Source: Streptomyces viridochromogenes
GTDB taxonomy: Bacteria; Actinomycetota; Actinomycetes; Streptomycetales; Streptomycetaceae
Direction: 5' to 3'
DNA: 64,000 nucleotides
Assembly: GCF_001270495.1 (NCBI RefSeq)
Contig: NZ_LGUR01000253.1
Span: 1-64,000, forward strand
The notes beneath the pieces are model-generated. The model had not been told where the DNA came from, did not search any database, and was given only the letters and a program-made list of their open reading frames with translations. Numbering within the stretch: the first letter of the stretch is position 1; each line of letters starts with the position of its first letter. Both the position numbers and the translations under genes were made by a program. Below are positions 1 through 7,496 of the stretch, piece by piece.

Positions 1-51
1 GCCGATGGTACTGCAGGGGGGACCCTGTGGGAGAGTAGGACGCCGCCGAAC
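1..51 (+). rRNA. rrf: 5S ribosomal RNA, 3' end (partial)
   Basis: The first ~50 bases match the 3' end of actinobacterial 5S rRNA: the GATGGTACTGC stretch, the GGGAGAGTAGG loop E/helix IV signature, then a GCCGCCGAAC tail. Most of the gene lies before the window. It shows that an rRNA operon, read rightward, ends here. The exact 3' nucleotide is uncertain by a few bases. Confidence 0.88.
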
Positions 52-61
52 AAATTTTGAG

Positions 62-98
62 AGAGCCCCCGGCCGGGGATACCGGTCCGGGGGCTTTC
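62..98 (+). terminator. rRNA operon terminator
   Basis: A strong GC stem starts about 12 nt after the 5S end. AGCCCCCGG (64-72) pairs with CCGGGGGCT (87-95), followed by TTTC. The position directly after 5S and before an independent gene fits the intrinsic terminator of the rRNA operon. Confidence 0.8.
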
Positions 99-127
99 TG
101 CATTTCTGGGCCATTAGGCTCGTAGGC

Positions 128-796
128 ATGCGCTATGAACTCGTCATCTTCGACAACGACGGCGTGCTCGTCGACAGTGAGTCCATTTCCAACCGGCTTC
201 TCGCCGCGTATCTCACCGAGCTGGGGCACCCGACGTCGTATGAGGACTCCATACGGGACTACATGGGCTCGGCGATGCATCGGGTTCATGAGCTGGTGCT
301 GGAGCGGACGGGGCAGCGGCTTCCCGAGGGCTTTGACGATGTCTTTCATGGGCGCGTGTTCGCCGCGTTCGAGCGGGAGTTGAAGGCGGTGGTCGGCGTC
401 GTCGACGTGCTCGAGAAGCTTGCCGGGGATCGGGTGCCGTACTGCGTGGCGTCGTCCGGGAGTCATGAGCGGATTCGGGTGGGGCATCGGTCGACGGGGC
501 TTGAGCGGTTCTTCGATGAGGGGCGGATCTTCAGTTCGGAGGACGTGGGGCGGGGGAAGCCGGCGCCGGACCTGTTTCTGTACGCGGCTGAGCGGATGGG
601 GGTCGTACCGGAGCGGTGTGTCGTCGTCGAGGACAGCCCGCTGGGGGTGCAGGCGGCCCTGGCGGCGGGGATGGACGTGTACGGGTTCACCGCGATGACG
701 CCTGCCGGGAGGTTGGCCGGGGCCACTCGACTCTTCGCCGGTATGGGGGAGTTGGTCGACCTGCTTCTGTCTGCTTCCGACCGTGGCGCCCGCTGA
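128..796 (+). CDS. HAD-family hydrolase (phosphatase / beta-phosphoglucomutase-like)
   Basis: A 222-aa HAD superfamily hydrolase. The N-terminus carries motif I as IFDNDGVLVDSE, with an Asn between nucleophile-region Asp residues (usual form DxDG), so the motif is DNDG. Motif II is the ASSGS segment, motif III the Lys of GRGKPAPD, and motif IV VVEDSPLGV. The cap is the small helical type found in phosphoglucomutase/phosphatase subclass I. The ATG at 128 puts motif I at residue 8; reading further upstream would run into the 5S gene. It stands alone after the rRNA terminator. The substrate, probably a small sugar phosphate, cannot be read from sequence. Confidence 0.88.
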   Translation: MRYELVIFDNDGVLVDSESISNRLLAAYLTELGHPTSYEDSIRDYMGSAMHRVHELVLERTGQRLPEGFDDVFHGRVFAAFERELKAVVGVVDVLEKLAGDRVPYCVASSGSHERIRVGHRSTGLERFFDEGRIFSSEDVGRGKPAPDLFLYAAERMGVVPERCVVVEDSPLGVQAALAAGMDVYGFTAMTPAGRLAGATRLFAGMGELVDLLLSASDRGAR

Positions 797-862
797 ACTT
801 GAGGGAAATTCATCTTTGGCTGGATCTACCCACCAGTATCCCGGGGCCTTACGCTCGCCGCC

Positions 863-2095
863 ATGACGCATGTGCTGCGGCGCGGTAGGGCCTCGTTGGC
901 GTTCAGCTTCTTCGCTCAGGGGGTCGCCTTTGCCCTGCTTGTGACCCGGATTCCGGCCATTCAGGATCGGTACGGGGTCTCCGACGGGTTGCTGCCCGTC
1001 TTTCTTGCCGCCGTGCCGATCCTGGCCGGCGTCGGGAGTGTGACGACCGAGCGGCTGGTGAAGCGGATACCGCCGAGCCGGTTGTTGCGGTGGTCCCAGC
1101 CCGTCGTGCTCCTGGCGCTGCTCGGGGTCGGGGCGGGGGAGCGGATGGTGGAGCTCGGGCTCGCGCTTGCCGTGTTCGGGCTGGCCGTGGGTGTGCTTGA
1201 TGCCTCGATGAACATGCTCGGGGTGAGGCTGCAGCGGTCGTACGGGCGCAGCATCATGCTCAGCTTCCATGCGGTGTACAGCCTGGGTGGGATCGTGGGG
1301 GCCTCGCTGGCCTGGGTGGGGGCGCACTGGGATCTGGCGCTGGTCGTGTCGTATCTGCCCGTTGTGGTGGTGTTGCTGCCGGCCGCGCTGGTGGGGAGTC
1401 GGTGGTACGTCGATGGCGGGGGCGGTGCCGATGTGGTGGCCGAGGAGGCTGCCGCGGGGGCGTCCGTTTCCTTCAAGGTGCTGCTGCCGCTGTGTCTGGT
1501 GATGACCTTCGCGTATATCGGGGACTCGACCGTCTCCAACTGGAGTGCGAAGTATCTGCAGGACGTGCTGGGGAGTTCGGAGCAGCTGGCGACCGTGCCG
1601 TACAACGTCTATATGGTGACCACGCTGCTGGGCCGCGCCATCGGGGACTTCGGGGTGCGGAAGTTCGGGGCTGTCGCGGTCGTGCGGATGGGGGCGTTGG
1701 TGGCGGCCGGCGGGTTCGCCGTGGTGGCGGGGGCGCCGGGGGCGTGGGTCGGGATGTTGGGGTTCACGCTCCTCGGGCTGGGGTTGTGTGTGCTGGTGCC
1801 GCAGACGTTCGCGGCGGCCGGGCGGCTCGCTTCTGAGAAGTACGGTCCGGGGGCTTCGGATGCGGCTATCGCGCGGCTCAATGTGTTCAATTACGTGGGG
1901 TTTTTGATCGGTTCGCCCCTGGTGGGTGCGCTCGGCGATGCGTGGAGCTACCGCGGGGCGATGTTGGTGCCGATGGTGTTGGTGCTGGTGACGCTTGTGT
2001 ACGCCCGGTCGTTCGCCGCTCAACCGGACCGATACGGTGACGGGCATGAGCGGCCGCGCACAGCTGATGTGGGACGAGGCAGTAACGGGCTATGA
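863..2095 (+). CDS. MFS transporter
   Basis: A 410-aa polytopic membrane protein of about 12 hydrophobic helices, with an N-terminal VTRIPAIQDRYGV region typical of the sugar/drug MFS families. A cytoplasmic linker rich in Ala and Gly falls near residues 195-210, between the two six-helix halves. It probably exports or imports a small solute across the plasma membrane; the substrate is unknown. Its 3' end overlaps the start of the acuC-like gene by 50 nt in another frame, so the two genes are probably co-transcribed. Confidence 0.86.
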   Translation: MTHVLRRGRASLAFSFFAQGVAFALLVTRIPAIQDRYGVSDGLLPVFLAAVPILAGVGSVTTERLVKRIPPSRLLRWSQPVVLLALLGVGAGERMVELGLALAVFGLAVGVLDASMNMLGVRLQRSYGRSIMLSFHAVYSLGGIVGASLAWVGAHWDLALVVSYLPVVVVLLPAALVGSRWYVDGGGGADVVAEEAAAGASVSFKVLLPLCLVMTFAYIGDSTVSNWSAKYLQDVLGSSEQLATVPYNVYMVTTLLGRAIGDFGVRKFGAVAVVRMGALVAAGGFAVVAGAPGAWVGMLGFTLLGLGLCVLVPQTFAAAGRLASEKYGPGASDAAIARLNVFNYVGFLIGSPLVGALGDAWSYRGAMLVPMVLVLVTLVYARSFAAQPDRYGDGHERPRTADVGRGSNGL

Positions 2096-3218
2096 CTTCG
2101 GTCGGGACCATCCGATGGACCCGGTCCGGCTCGCCCTGACCAGGAGACTCGTCGATGCCTTCGGGCTGGACAAGGACGTGGACGTCGTCGCGGCGCAGCC
2201 GGCCGGTGAGTCGACGTTGCGGCTGGTCCATCGGGAGGACTACATCGAGGCCGTGAAGGCGGCATCGGTGGATCCGGCGGCCGCGGACCAGTCGTATGGG
2301 ATCGGGACGCTGGATGATCCCGCCTTCGTGGGGATGCACGAGGTGTCTGCGTTGATCGCGGGGCAGTCGGTGGGGGCGGCGGAGGCTGTGTGGCGGGGGG
2401 AGGCGCTGCATGCGGTGAACTTCGCGGGTGGGCTGCACCATGCGATGCCGGGGGGCGCGTCGGGGTTCTGTATCTACAATGATGCCTCGCTGGCTATCGC
2501 CCGGCTGTTGGAGCTGGGGGCCGAGCGGGTCGCCTACATCGACGTGGATGTGCATCACGGGGACGGGGTGCAGGCGGCGTTCTGGGAGGATCCGCGGGTT
2601 CTGACGATTTCGTTGCACGAGCATCCTCGTACGTTGTTCCCGCAGACCGGGTGGCCGGAGGAGACCGGGGGCGAGGCCGCGGAGGGCACGGCCGTGAATG
2701 TGGCCTTGCCGGCCGGGACCGGGGATGCGGGGTGGTTGCGGGCGTTCCATTCCGTGGTGCCGGAGTTGATCGCTGAGTTTCGGCCGCAGGTGTTGGTGAC
2801 TCAGCATGGGGCTGACACGCACTTTGAGGATCCGCTGGCTCATCTTGCTGTTTCGTTGGACGCGCAGCGGGCCGTGCAGGTGGCCTGTCATGACCTGGCG
2901 CACGAGTACGCCGACGGGAAGTGGGTGGCGCTGGGTGGGGGTGGATATGCCGTGGTGGAGGTTGTGCCGCGGTCGTGGACGCATTTGGTGGGGATTGTGG
3001 CGGGGCGGGCGATTGAGCCTGAGGCGATGATTCCGGAGGGGTGGCGGCAGGAAGTCTTTGCGCGGACTCGGCAGTTGGGGCCGGCGCGGATGACTGATGG
3101 GCGGTGGCCGGTTTCGTGGGTCGGCTGGGATGCGGGGTATGACCCTGCGGATCGGTTGGATCAGGCGGTGTTGGCGACGCGGCGGGCGGTGTTTCCGTTG
3201 CGGGGGTTGTTGGCGTAG
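2046..3218 (+). CDS. acuC: Acetoin utilization protein AcuC / class I histone-deacetylase-like
   Basis: A 390-aa metal-dependent deacetylase of the histone deacetylase fold. Visible landmarks are LHHAMPGGASGFCIYND, the metal-binding DVDVHHGDGVQ, the tyrosine-loop region near QHGADTHFEDP, and a glycine-rich LGGGGYAVVEVVPR near the C-terminus. In Bacillus AcuC acts with AcuA to control acetyl-CoA synthetase by lysine deacetylation, and the same role is likely here. The ATG at 2046 was chosen because an upstream ATG (1995) would lie well inside the MFS gene. It overlaps the MFS gene by 50 nt. Confidence 0.88.
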   Translation: MSGRAQLMWDEAVTGYDFGRDHPMDPVRLALTRRLVDAFGLDKDVDVVAAQPAGESTLRLVHREDYIEAVKAASVDPAAADQSYGIGTLDDPAFVGMHEVSALIAGQSVGAAEAVWRGEALHAVNFAGGLHHAMPGGASGFCIYNDASLAIARLLELGAERVAYIDVDVHHGDGVQAAFWEDPRVLTISLHEHPRTLFPQTGWPEETGGEAAEGTAVNVALPAGTGDAGWLRAFHSVVPELIAEFRPQVLVTQHGADTHFEDPLAHLAVSLDAQRAVQVACHDLAHEYADGKWVALGGGGYAVVEVVPRSWTHLVGIVAGRAIEPEAMIPEGWRQEVFARTRQLGPARMTDGRWPVSWVGWDAGYDPADRLDQAVLATRRAVFPLRGLLA

Positions 3219-3565
3219 GTGGGGTGGCGGTGGAGGTAATGCAATTCTTCGCCCCCGCCGCCCTTACCCGTCCCATCCCTTGAAGGGGCTCCGCCCCTTC
3301 GACCCCGCCAGGGGGCTGCCGCCCCCTGGACCCCCGCTTCGGCCCTGAAGGGGCCTCGTCCTCGAGAGTGCCTGGTCGGGCGAAGCCCCACGGCTGTACT
3401 CGTCCTCGAACGCCGGACGGGCTGGAGGTGCGCGGACCGGCGTCGACAGGTGAGCGCCTCCCCGACCCGCGTCCGCCCGTGAGGCCAGCCTCCGCGTTAG
3501 CCCAACTGTGCGGTGTTTTCCCGTTCCCACCTTTCTGTGCCGTCTCGTCCGTCACCATCGCTCAC
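3219..3565. other. Intergenic region acuC to phosphatase-like gene
   Basis: About 350 nt that hold repeat copy A and roughly 140 nt of GC-rich sequence before the next gene. No convincing promoter box or extra gene was seen. Frames that stay open through here are a by-product of high GC. Confidence 0.6.
3247..3425. repeat. Dispersed intergenic hairpin repeat, copy A
   Basis: This is copy A of a repeat also found at 10121-10250 and 17207-17337. It begins with TCGCCCCCGCCG, contains two strong hairpins (3282-3300, GAAGGGGC/GCCCCTTC; 3309-3328, CAGGGGGC/GCCCCCTG), and ends with an AACGCCGGACGGG segment. Relative to copies B and C it has about 40 extra bases before the end segment. It lies just after acuC and may terminate its transcript. 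Confidence 0.85.
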
Positions 3566-4381
3566 GTGGTGAGTACCGGAGCCCTTCGTGCCCATCTCCT
3601 GGCCGCTCGGCTTGCTGGGAGTGTGGCTACTTCTCGGGAGGCGAGTCTCAGGAGTTATCGGCTCTTTGCGGCTCGGGATCCGCGGGTGCTCATCGGGCTC
3701 GATCCTGTGTGGCCTTGGGGACTGCGGGATTTGATCGAGTTGATGGCGGATCGGTGTGGGGTTTCGGCCGATCCGGATTGTGTGTCCGGGCTGGATGTGA
3801 TCGATCCGGAACGGACTCTGAGTGGTCTGAGTGCCTTTGCCGATCGCGTGGGTGAGGCCGCCCAGCGCAGGGCGCCCGTGTTGCTCGGTACCGGGCATCC
3901 GCATCGGCTGCTCGGCTTCTACGCCGCGTTGGCGGACGCGTTGTCGGCGGCGGGATGTGCCGTTCTCACCCCCGCGCATGGTCGCTGTGTCGACATAACG
4001 ACCCGGTTCGGCCTACGCACGTACAACCTTGACTACGTACGAGGAGTCGCGTTGGTGCGGGAAGCCGGCGCTCCGAGCCCCCGGCGTGAGACCGGCGCAC
4101 ACACGCACTCGCCGCTCCCGGTTCGTACCGCGCTGGCCGGCGCGGCGGAGGCCGGCGGGCCGTTGCCGGAGCTGGTGATCGGGGATCACGGTTGGGTCTG
4201 CGGGGCAGGTCAGCTGGGGTTTGAGGCCATTGGGCTCGCCGATACGAATGACCCCGCGCTCTTTGTGGGGGAGGCCGAGGGGACCGTGTCCGCCGTCGTT
4301 CCACTTGATGACGCTGTGCGGTCTGATTACTACCGGCCGCTTACCCGCTACGTACTCAATCGAGCGTGTCTGTCACAGTAG
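3566..4381 (+). CDS. Conserved actinobacterial phosphatase-like protein
   Basis: About 271 aa, soluble. It resembles proteins annotated as phosphatase that sit next to the bdtA-like gene in Streptomyces genomes. Visible blocks are a GTGHPHRLLGFYAALADAL segment around residue 110, LRTYNLDYVRGVALV, and a very conserved C-terminal half with VIGDHGWVCGAGQLG and EAIGLADTNDPALF. No standard phosphatase P-loop or HAD motif is evident to me, so the name is by resemblance. The start is uncertain: paired GTG codons at 3566/3569 give a start consistent with the conserved part but no good ribosome site. The ORF stays open upstream into repeat A. Confidence 0.7.
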   Translation: MVSTGALRAHLLAARLAGSVATSREASLRSYRLFAARDPRVLIGLDPVWPWGLRDLIELMADRCGVSADPDCVSGLDVIDPERTLSGLSAFADRVGEAAQRRAPVLLGTGHPHRLLGFYAALADALSAAGCAVLTPAHGRCVDITTRFGLRTYNLDYVRGVALVREAGAPSPRRETGAHTHSPLPVRTALAGAAEAGGPLPELVIGDHGWVCGAGQLGFEAIGLADTNDPALFVGEAEGTVSAVVPLDDAVRSDYYRPLTRYVLNRACLSQ

Positions 4382-4510
4382 GTCGCCGATGGCTGCACCT
4401 CTTCCCCACTCGCATCACCCGCCCCTAGTCTGGGGAGTGAGCACGCAGCGACGAAGAGTCACCGGAAGGGGAAGCCGGTGGCCGTCGAGTGCGGAAGGTT
4501 CAGGTGTGTC

Positions 4511-4723
4511 ATGGCTGCAGCTGGCGAGAGGCCTCTGAACGAGGTTCAGTTCCTTACCGTGGCGGAAGTCGCCTCGGTGATGCGAGTGTCGAAGATGACC
4601 GTGTACCGGCTGGTGCACAGCGGTCATCTGCCCGCGATCCGGGTGGGGCGGTCGTTCCGCGTCCCCGAGCAAGCGGTTCACGAATATCTCCGCGAGAGCT
4701 ACGTGGGGGTGGAAACCGCCTGA
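4511..4723 (+). CDS. bdtA: Excisionase-fold (MerR/Xis-like) DNA-binding protein, BdtA-like
   Basis: A 70-aa single-domain regulator. The segment LTVAEVASVMRVSKMTVYRLVHSGHLPAIRVGRSFRVPEQAV is a textbook winged-helix 'helix-turn-helix type 17/excisionase' domain of the same class as BldC. It most likely binds DNA as a head-to-tail oligomer. From literature knowledge, the orthologue near bldN in S. coelicolor was found as a BldD target (bdtA). Half-sites AGTGA (4436) and TCACC (4459) lie upstream but are spaced too widely for a confident BldD site. The start is either the ATG at 4511 or a GTG at 4478, which has the better ribosome site (GGAAGGGGA, 4464-4472) and would add 11 residues. Confidence 0.85.
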   Translation: MAAAGERPLNEVQFLTVAEVASVMRVSKMTVYRLVHSGHLPAIRVGRSFRVPEQAVHEYLRESYVGVETA

Positions 4724-4735
4724 CGGCAGTGGGCG

Positions 4736-4770
4736 AGGGGGGATCCTCAGGGCTGTTCAGGATTCCCCCT
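4736..4770 (+). terminator. Terminator after bdtA-like gene
   Basis: AGGGGGGATCCT (4736-4747) pairs with AGGATTCCCCCT (4759-4770) with one mismatch, followed by TGT. It lies 13 nt after the regulator's stop codon. Confidence 0.65.
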
Positions 4771-4879
4771 TGTCCCCTCGATTACGACCTCAGCGCTCGG
4801 GCGGGTAGGCTAGCCCCTCGTAGGTCGTATGGGCCCATGGCGCCCAACGCCGAGTGATGAGAAGTGAGCGAGGGTAGTC

Positions 4880-4978
4880 GTGGGCTCTGTTATCAAGAAG
4901 CGGCGCAAGCGGATGGCGAAGAAGAAGCACCGCAAGCTGCTCAAGCGCACGCGCGTTCAGCGTCGCAACAAGAAGTAA
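4880..4978 (+). CDS. 32-aa basic AURKAIP1/COX24-domain peptide (bS22-like)
   Basis: A 32-aa extremely basic peptide from a GTG start after GCGAGGG: it contains [19 protein letters not shown] and ends RVQRRNKK. This is the AURKAIP1/COX24 (DUF1713) signature found as a standalone peptide throughout actinobacteria. The mycobacterial counterpart bS22 has been seen bound at the decoding region of the 30S subunit, so a small ribosomal protein role is likely. It is too short for most gene finders. The gene is monocistronic and followed by a strong hairpin. Confidence 0.88.
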   Translation: MGSVIKKRRKRMAKKKHRKLLKRTRVQRRNKK

Positions 4979-5008
4979 GCGCGGCGCGCCGCGAAAGTGG
5001 CGTGCTTT

Positions 5009-5046
5009 GTGGCCCCCCACCAGATCCGAGATCCGGTGGGGGGCCA
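5009..5046 (+). terminator. Terminator after bS22-like gene
   Basis: GTGGCCCCCCACC (5009-5021) is perfectly complementary to GGTGGGGGGCCAC (5034-5046), a 13-bp GC stem about 30 nt after the stop codon. The following ~220 nt to the next gene show no other gene. Confidence 0.75.
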
Positions 5047-5266
5047 CACGTGTATCGAGGTCATGTGCGAGAGGCGTGTGGGGTTGTGTGCGAAGGGTCG
5101 AACCTCGTGCGTATGCCTGGAGCGATGTCTGCGCCGTCTGGTCGTACGCATGGAATTCTCGTCACTTCATGCATTGGGCGGTCATCACAGCGCAACACCG
5201 AACCGCTAAGTTGGCCGCACACGGGGAACTCGGCAGGGTACGAGTGCTGGAAGGAAGGCGCTGATC

Positions 5267-6328
5267 TTGGGCAAGGTCGTGCTCGTGACCGGAGTGGCCC
5301 GTCAACTGGGTGGCCGTTTCGTACGACGGATCCAGCGTGACCCACAGGTGGACCGGGTGGTCGCCGTGGACGCAGTCCCGCCCGAGCATCATCTGGGCGG
5401 TGCCGACTTCATCCAGGCCGACATCCGGCAGCCCACCATCGCGCGGGTGCTGGCCGAGAGCGGCGCCGACACCGTCGTACACATGGACGTGACCGGAACC
5501 GCGCTCGGCAGCGGCAGCCGGACCACGGTCAAGGAAACCAACGTCATCGGGACCATGCAGCTGCTCGGTGCCTGCCAGAAGTCCCCCAACGTCAAGCGGC
5601 TCGTGGTCAAGTCCAGTACGAACGTGTACGGATCCGCGCCCCGCGACCCGGCCGTCTTCACCGAGACGACCCCGCCCAAGTCCCTGCCCAGCGGCGGCTT
5701 CGCCAAGGACGCGGTCGAGGTCGAGGGCTATGTGCGCGGATTCGCGCGGCGGCGGCCGGACGTCGCCGTGTGTGTGCTTCGGTTCGCCAACATTCTCGGG
5801 CCCACCGCGGACACGCCCCTCGCCTCGTACTTCTCGCTGCCGGTCCTGCCGACCGTGTTCGGCTACGACCCGCGGCTTCAGTTCGTGCACGAGGACGACG
5901 TGATCGACGTGCTGCGCATCGGCTCGCACGAGCCGGAGCGGGGCACGCTCAACAGCGGCACCTTCAACATCGCCGGCGACGGCGTCCTGCTGCTCTCACA
6001 GTGCTCCCGGCGGCTCGGCCGCCCCACCGTGCCGCTGCTGCTTCCGGCGGTGACCTGGGCGGGCTCCCTGGTGCGTACGCTGGGCATGTCGGACTTCTCA
6101 CCCGAGCAGATCCGGCTGCTCACGCACGGCCGGGTGGTGTCGACGGACCAGATGCGAGAGACGCTCGGATTCAAGCCGAAGTACACGACGGCGGAGACGT
6201 TCGCGGACTTCGCGAAGAGCCGCGGTCCCGGACTCCTGCCGCCGGAGGCCCTCGCGGGGGCCGTCGACCGGATCGCCGCGCTGCCCGCCCTGGGCGGGGG
6301 CCACCTTCCGACGCAGAGCGCCAACTGA
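5267..6328 (+). CDS. NAD-dependent epimerase/dehydratase family protein
   Basis: A 353-aa extended SDR with an N-terminal Rossmann motif VLVTGVARQLGGRF (GxxxxxG variant), the acidic VVAVDA at the end of beta-2, ADTVVHMDVTG and an NVIGTMQLL segment. The usual YxxxK catalytic pair is not obvious, so it may bind NAD(P) without classic epimerase chemistry. The start is TTG at 5267 with GGAAGGAAGG upstream; it places the Rossmann motif directly at the N-terminus. It lies 14 nt before the acyltransferase gene, so the two form an operon, probably for a lipid or cell-surface glycolipid. Confidence 0.85.
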   Translation: MGKVVLVTGVARQLGGRFVRRIQRDPQVDRVVAVDAVPPEHHLGGADFIQADIRQPTIARVLAESGADTVVHMDVTGTALGSGSRTTVKETNVIGTMQLLGACQKSPNVKRLVVKSSTNVYGSAPRDPAVFTETTPPKSLPSGGFAKDAVEVEGYVRGFARRRPDVAVCVLRFANILGPTADTPLASYFSLPVLPTVFGYDPRLQFVHEDDVIDVLRIGSHEPERGTLNSGTFNIAGDGVLLLSQCSRRLGRPTVPLLLPAVTWAGSLVRTLGMSDFSPEQIRLLTHGRVVSTDQMRETLGFKPKYTTAETFADFAKSRGPGLLPPEALAGAVDRIAALPALGGGHLPTQSAN

Positions 6329-6342
6329 GGAGCGCATCAACG

Positions 6343-7395
6343 ATGGCGGACGCCAAGGTCATTCCGTTCGACGACGACCGGTCCCGTGGGAGCGCCGTGC
6401 AGCGGCCGCAGCGGCGCCGGAGTACGGGCAGCCGGCGCAAGAGCGGTGAATCCGCGCTGGTACGCGAGGTCCAGCCTCTCCCCGGACGGGCCTTCGCGCA
6501 GGATGATGTTCCTGTGACACGTGAGGAACAGCCGCCCCAGAAGCCCCAGGACGACGGCGGCCTGGAGCGGCGCATCGCGGGCGGCCTGGCCTTCCTGCGC
6601 CGCCGCCTCACCGGGGACTACGAGGTCGACGACTTCGGGTACGACGAGGAGCTCACCGACCAGGTCCTGATGTCCCTGCTGCGCCCGGTGTACGAGAACT
6701 ACTTCCGGGTCGAGGTGAAGGGCGTCGAGAACATCCCGTCCGAGGGCGGCGCGCTGATCGTCGCCAACCACTCCGGGACGCTGCCGCTGGACGGCCTGAT
6801 GATGCAGGTCGCCGTGCACGACCACCACCCGGCGGGGCGCCATCTGCGGTTGCTCGCCGCCGACCTGGTCTTCATGCTGCCCGTGGTCAACGAACTCGCC
6901 CGCAAGCTCGGCCACACCCTGGCCTGCGCCGAGGACGCCGAGCGGCTGCTGGGCCAGGGCGAGTTGGTCGGCGTGATGCCGGAGGGCTTCAAGGGCATCG
7001 GCAAGCCCTTCAGCGAGCGCTACAAGCTCCAGCGCTTCGGCCGCGGCGGCTTCGTCTCCACCGCCCTGCGCCAGGGCACCCCGATCATCCCGTGCTCGAT
7101 CGTCGGGGCCGAGGAGATCTACCCGATGATCGGCAACGCGAAGACCCTGGCCCGCCTCCTGGGCTTCCCGTATTTCCCGCTGACGCCGACGTTCCCGTGG
7201 CTGGGCCCGCTGGGCGCGATCCCTCTCCCCACCAAGTGGACGATCCAGTTCGGCGAGCCGATTCCCACGGACGGTTATCCGCCGGAGGCGGCCGAGGACC
7301 CGATGCTGATGTTCAACCTGACCGATCAGGTGAGGGAGCAGATCCAGCACACGCTGTACAAGTTGTTGGTGCAGCGGCGGTCGGTCTTTTTCTGA
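6343..7395 (+). CDS. Lysophospholipid/1-acylglycerol-phosphate-type acyltransferase
   Basis: 350 aa. A charged low-complexity N-terminus (~90 aa, rich in Arg/Gln) precedes a PlsC-type acyltransferase domain. Blocks visible are ANHSGTLPLDG (the HxxxxD catalytic motif as H-SGTLP-LD), LGHTLACAEDAERLL, VMPEGFKGIGKPFSERYKLQRFGRGGF (block III, EG motif) and IIPCSIVGAEE (block IV proline). It would transfer an acyl chain from CoA or ACP to a lyso-lipid at the membrane. It is 14 nt downstream of the epimerase-like gene and convergent with rsbN. Confidence 0.88.
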   Translation: MADAKVIPFDDDRSRGSAVQRPQRRRSTGSRRKSGESALVREVQPLPGRAFAQDDVPVTREEQPPQKPQDDGGLERRIAGGLAFLRRRLTGDYEVDDFGYDEELTDQVLMSLLRPVYENYFRVEVKGVENIPSEGGALIVANHSGTLPLDGLMMQVAVHDHHPAGRHLRLLAADLVFMLPVVNELARKLGHTLACAEDAERLLGQGELVGVMPEGFKGIGKPFSERYKLQRFGRGGFVSTALRQGTPIIPCSIVGAEEIYPMIGNAKTLARLLGFPYFPLTPTFPWLGPLGAIPLPTKWTIQFGEPIPTDGYPPEAAEDPMLMFNLTDQVREQIQHTLYKLLVQRRSVFF

Positions 7396-7434
7396 CGGTG
7401 CGACCTTCTGATGGCGCGACCTTCTAGCGGTACG

Positions 7435-7475
7435 GCGATGGGGGCGCCCCTCCTGAGAGGGGCGCCCCCATCGCC
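7435..7475. terminator. Bidirectional terminator between convergent genes
   Basis: A near-perfect 18-19 bp stem (GCGATGGGGGCGCCCCTC at 7436-7453 with its complement at 7457-7474) and a CTGA loop. It sits in the only gap between the rightward acyltransferase gene and leftward rsbN, and can serve both. Confidence 0.85.
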
Positions 7476-7496
7476 ATACGGCTGGTTCCGTGGCCG

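Noticed and set aside
3368..3565. N-terminal extension of the phosphatase-like ORF
   Set aside because: It would translate repeat copy A; composition is unlike the rest of the protein.
4436..4463. AGTGA and TCACC half-sites before the bdtA-like gene
   Set aside because: They are too far apart (28 bp overall) for one BldD operator.
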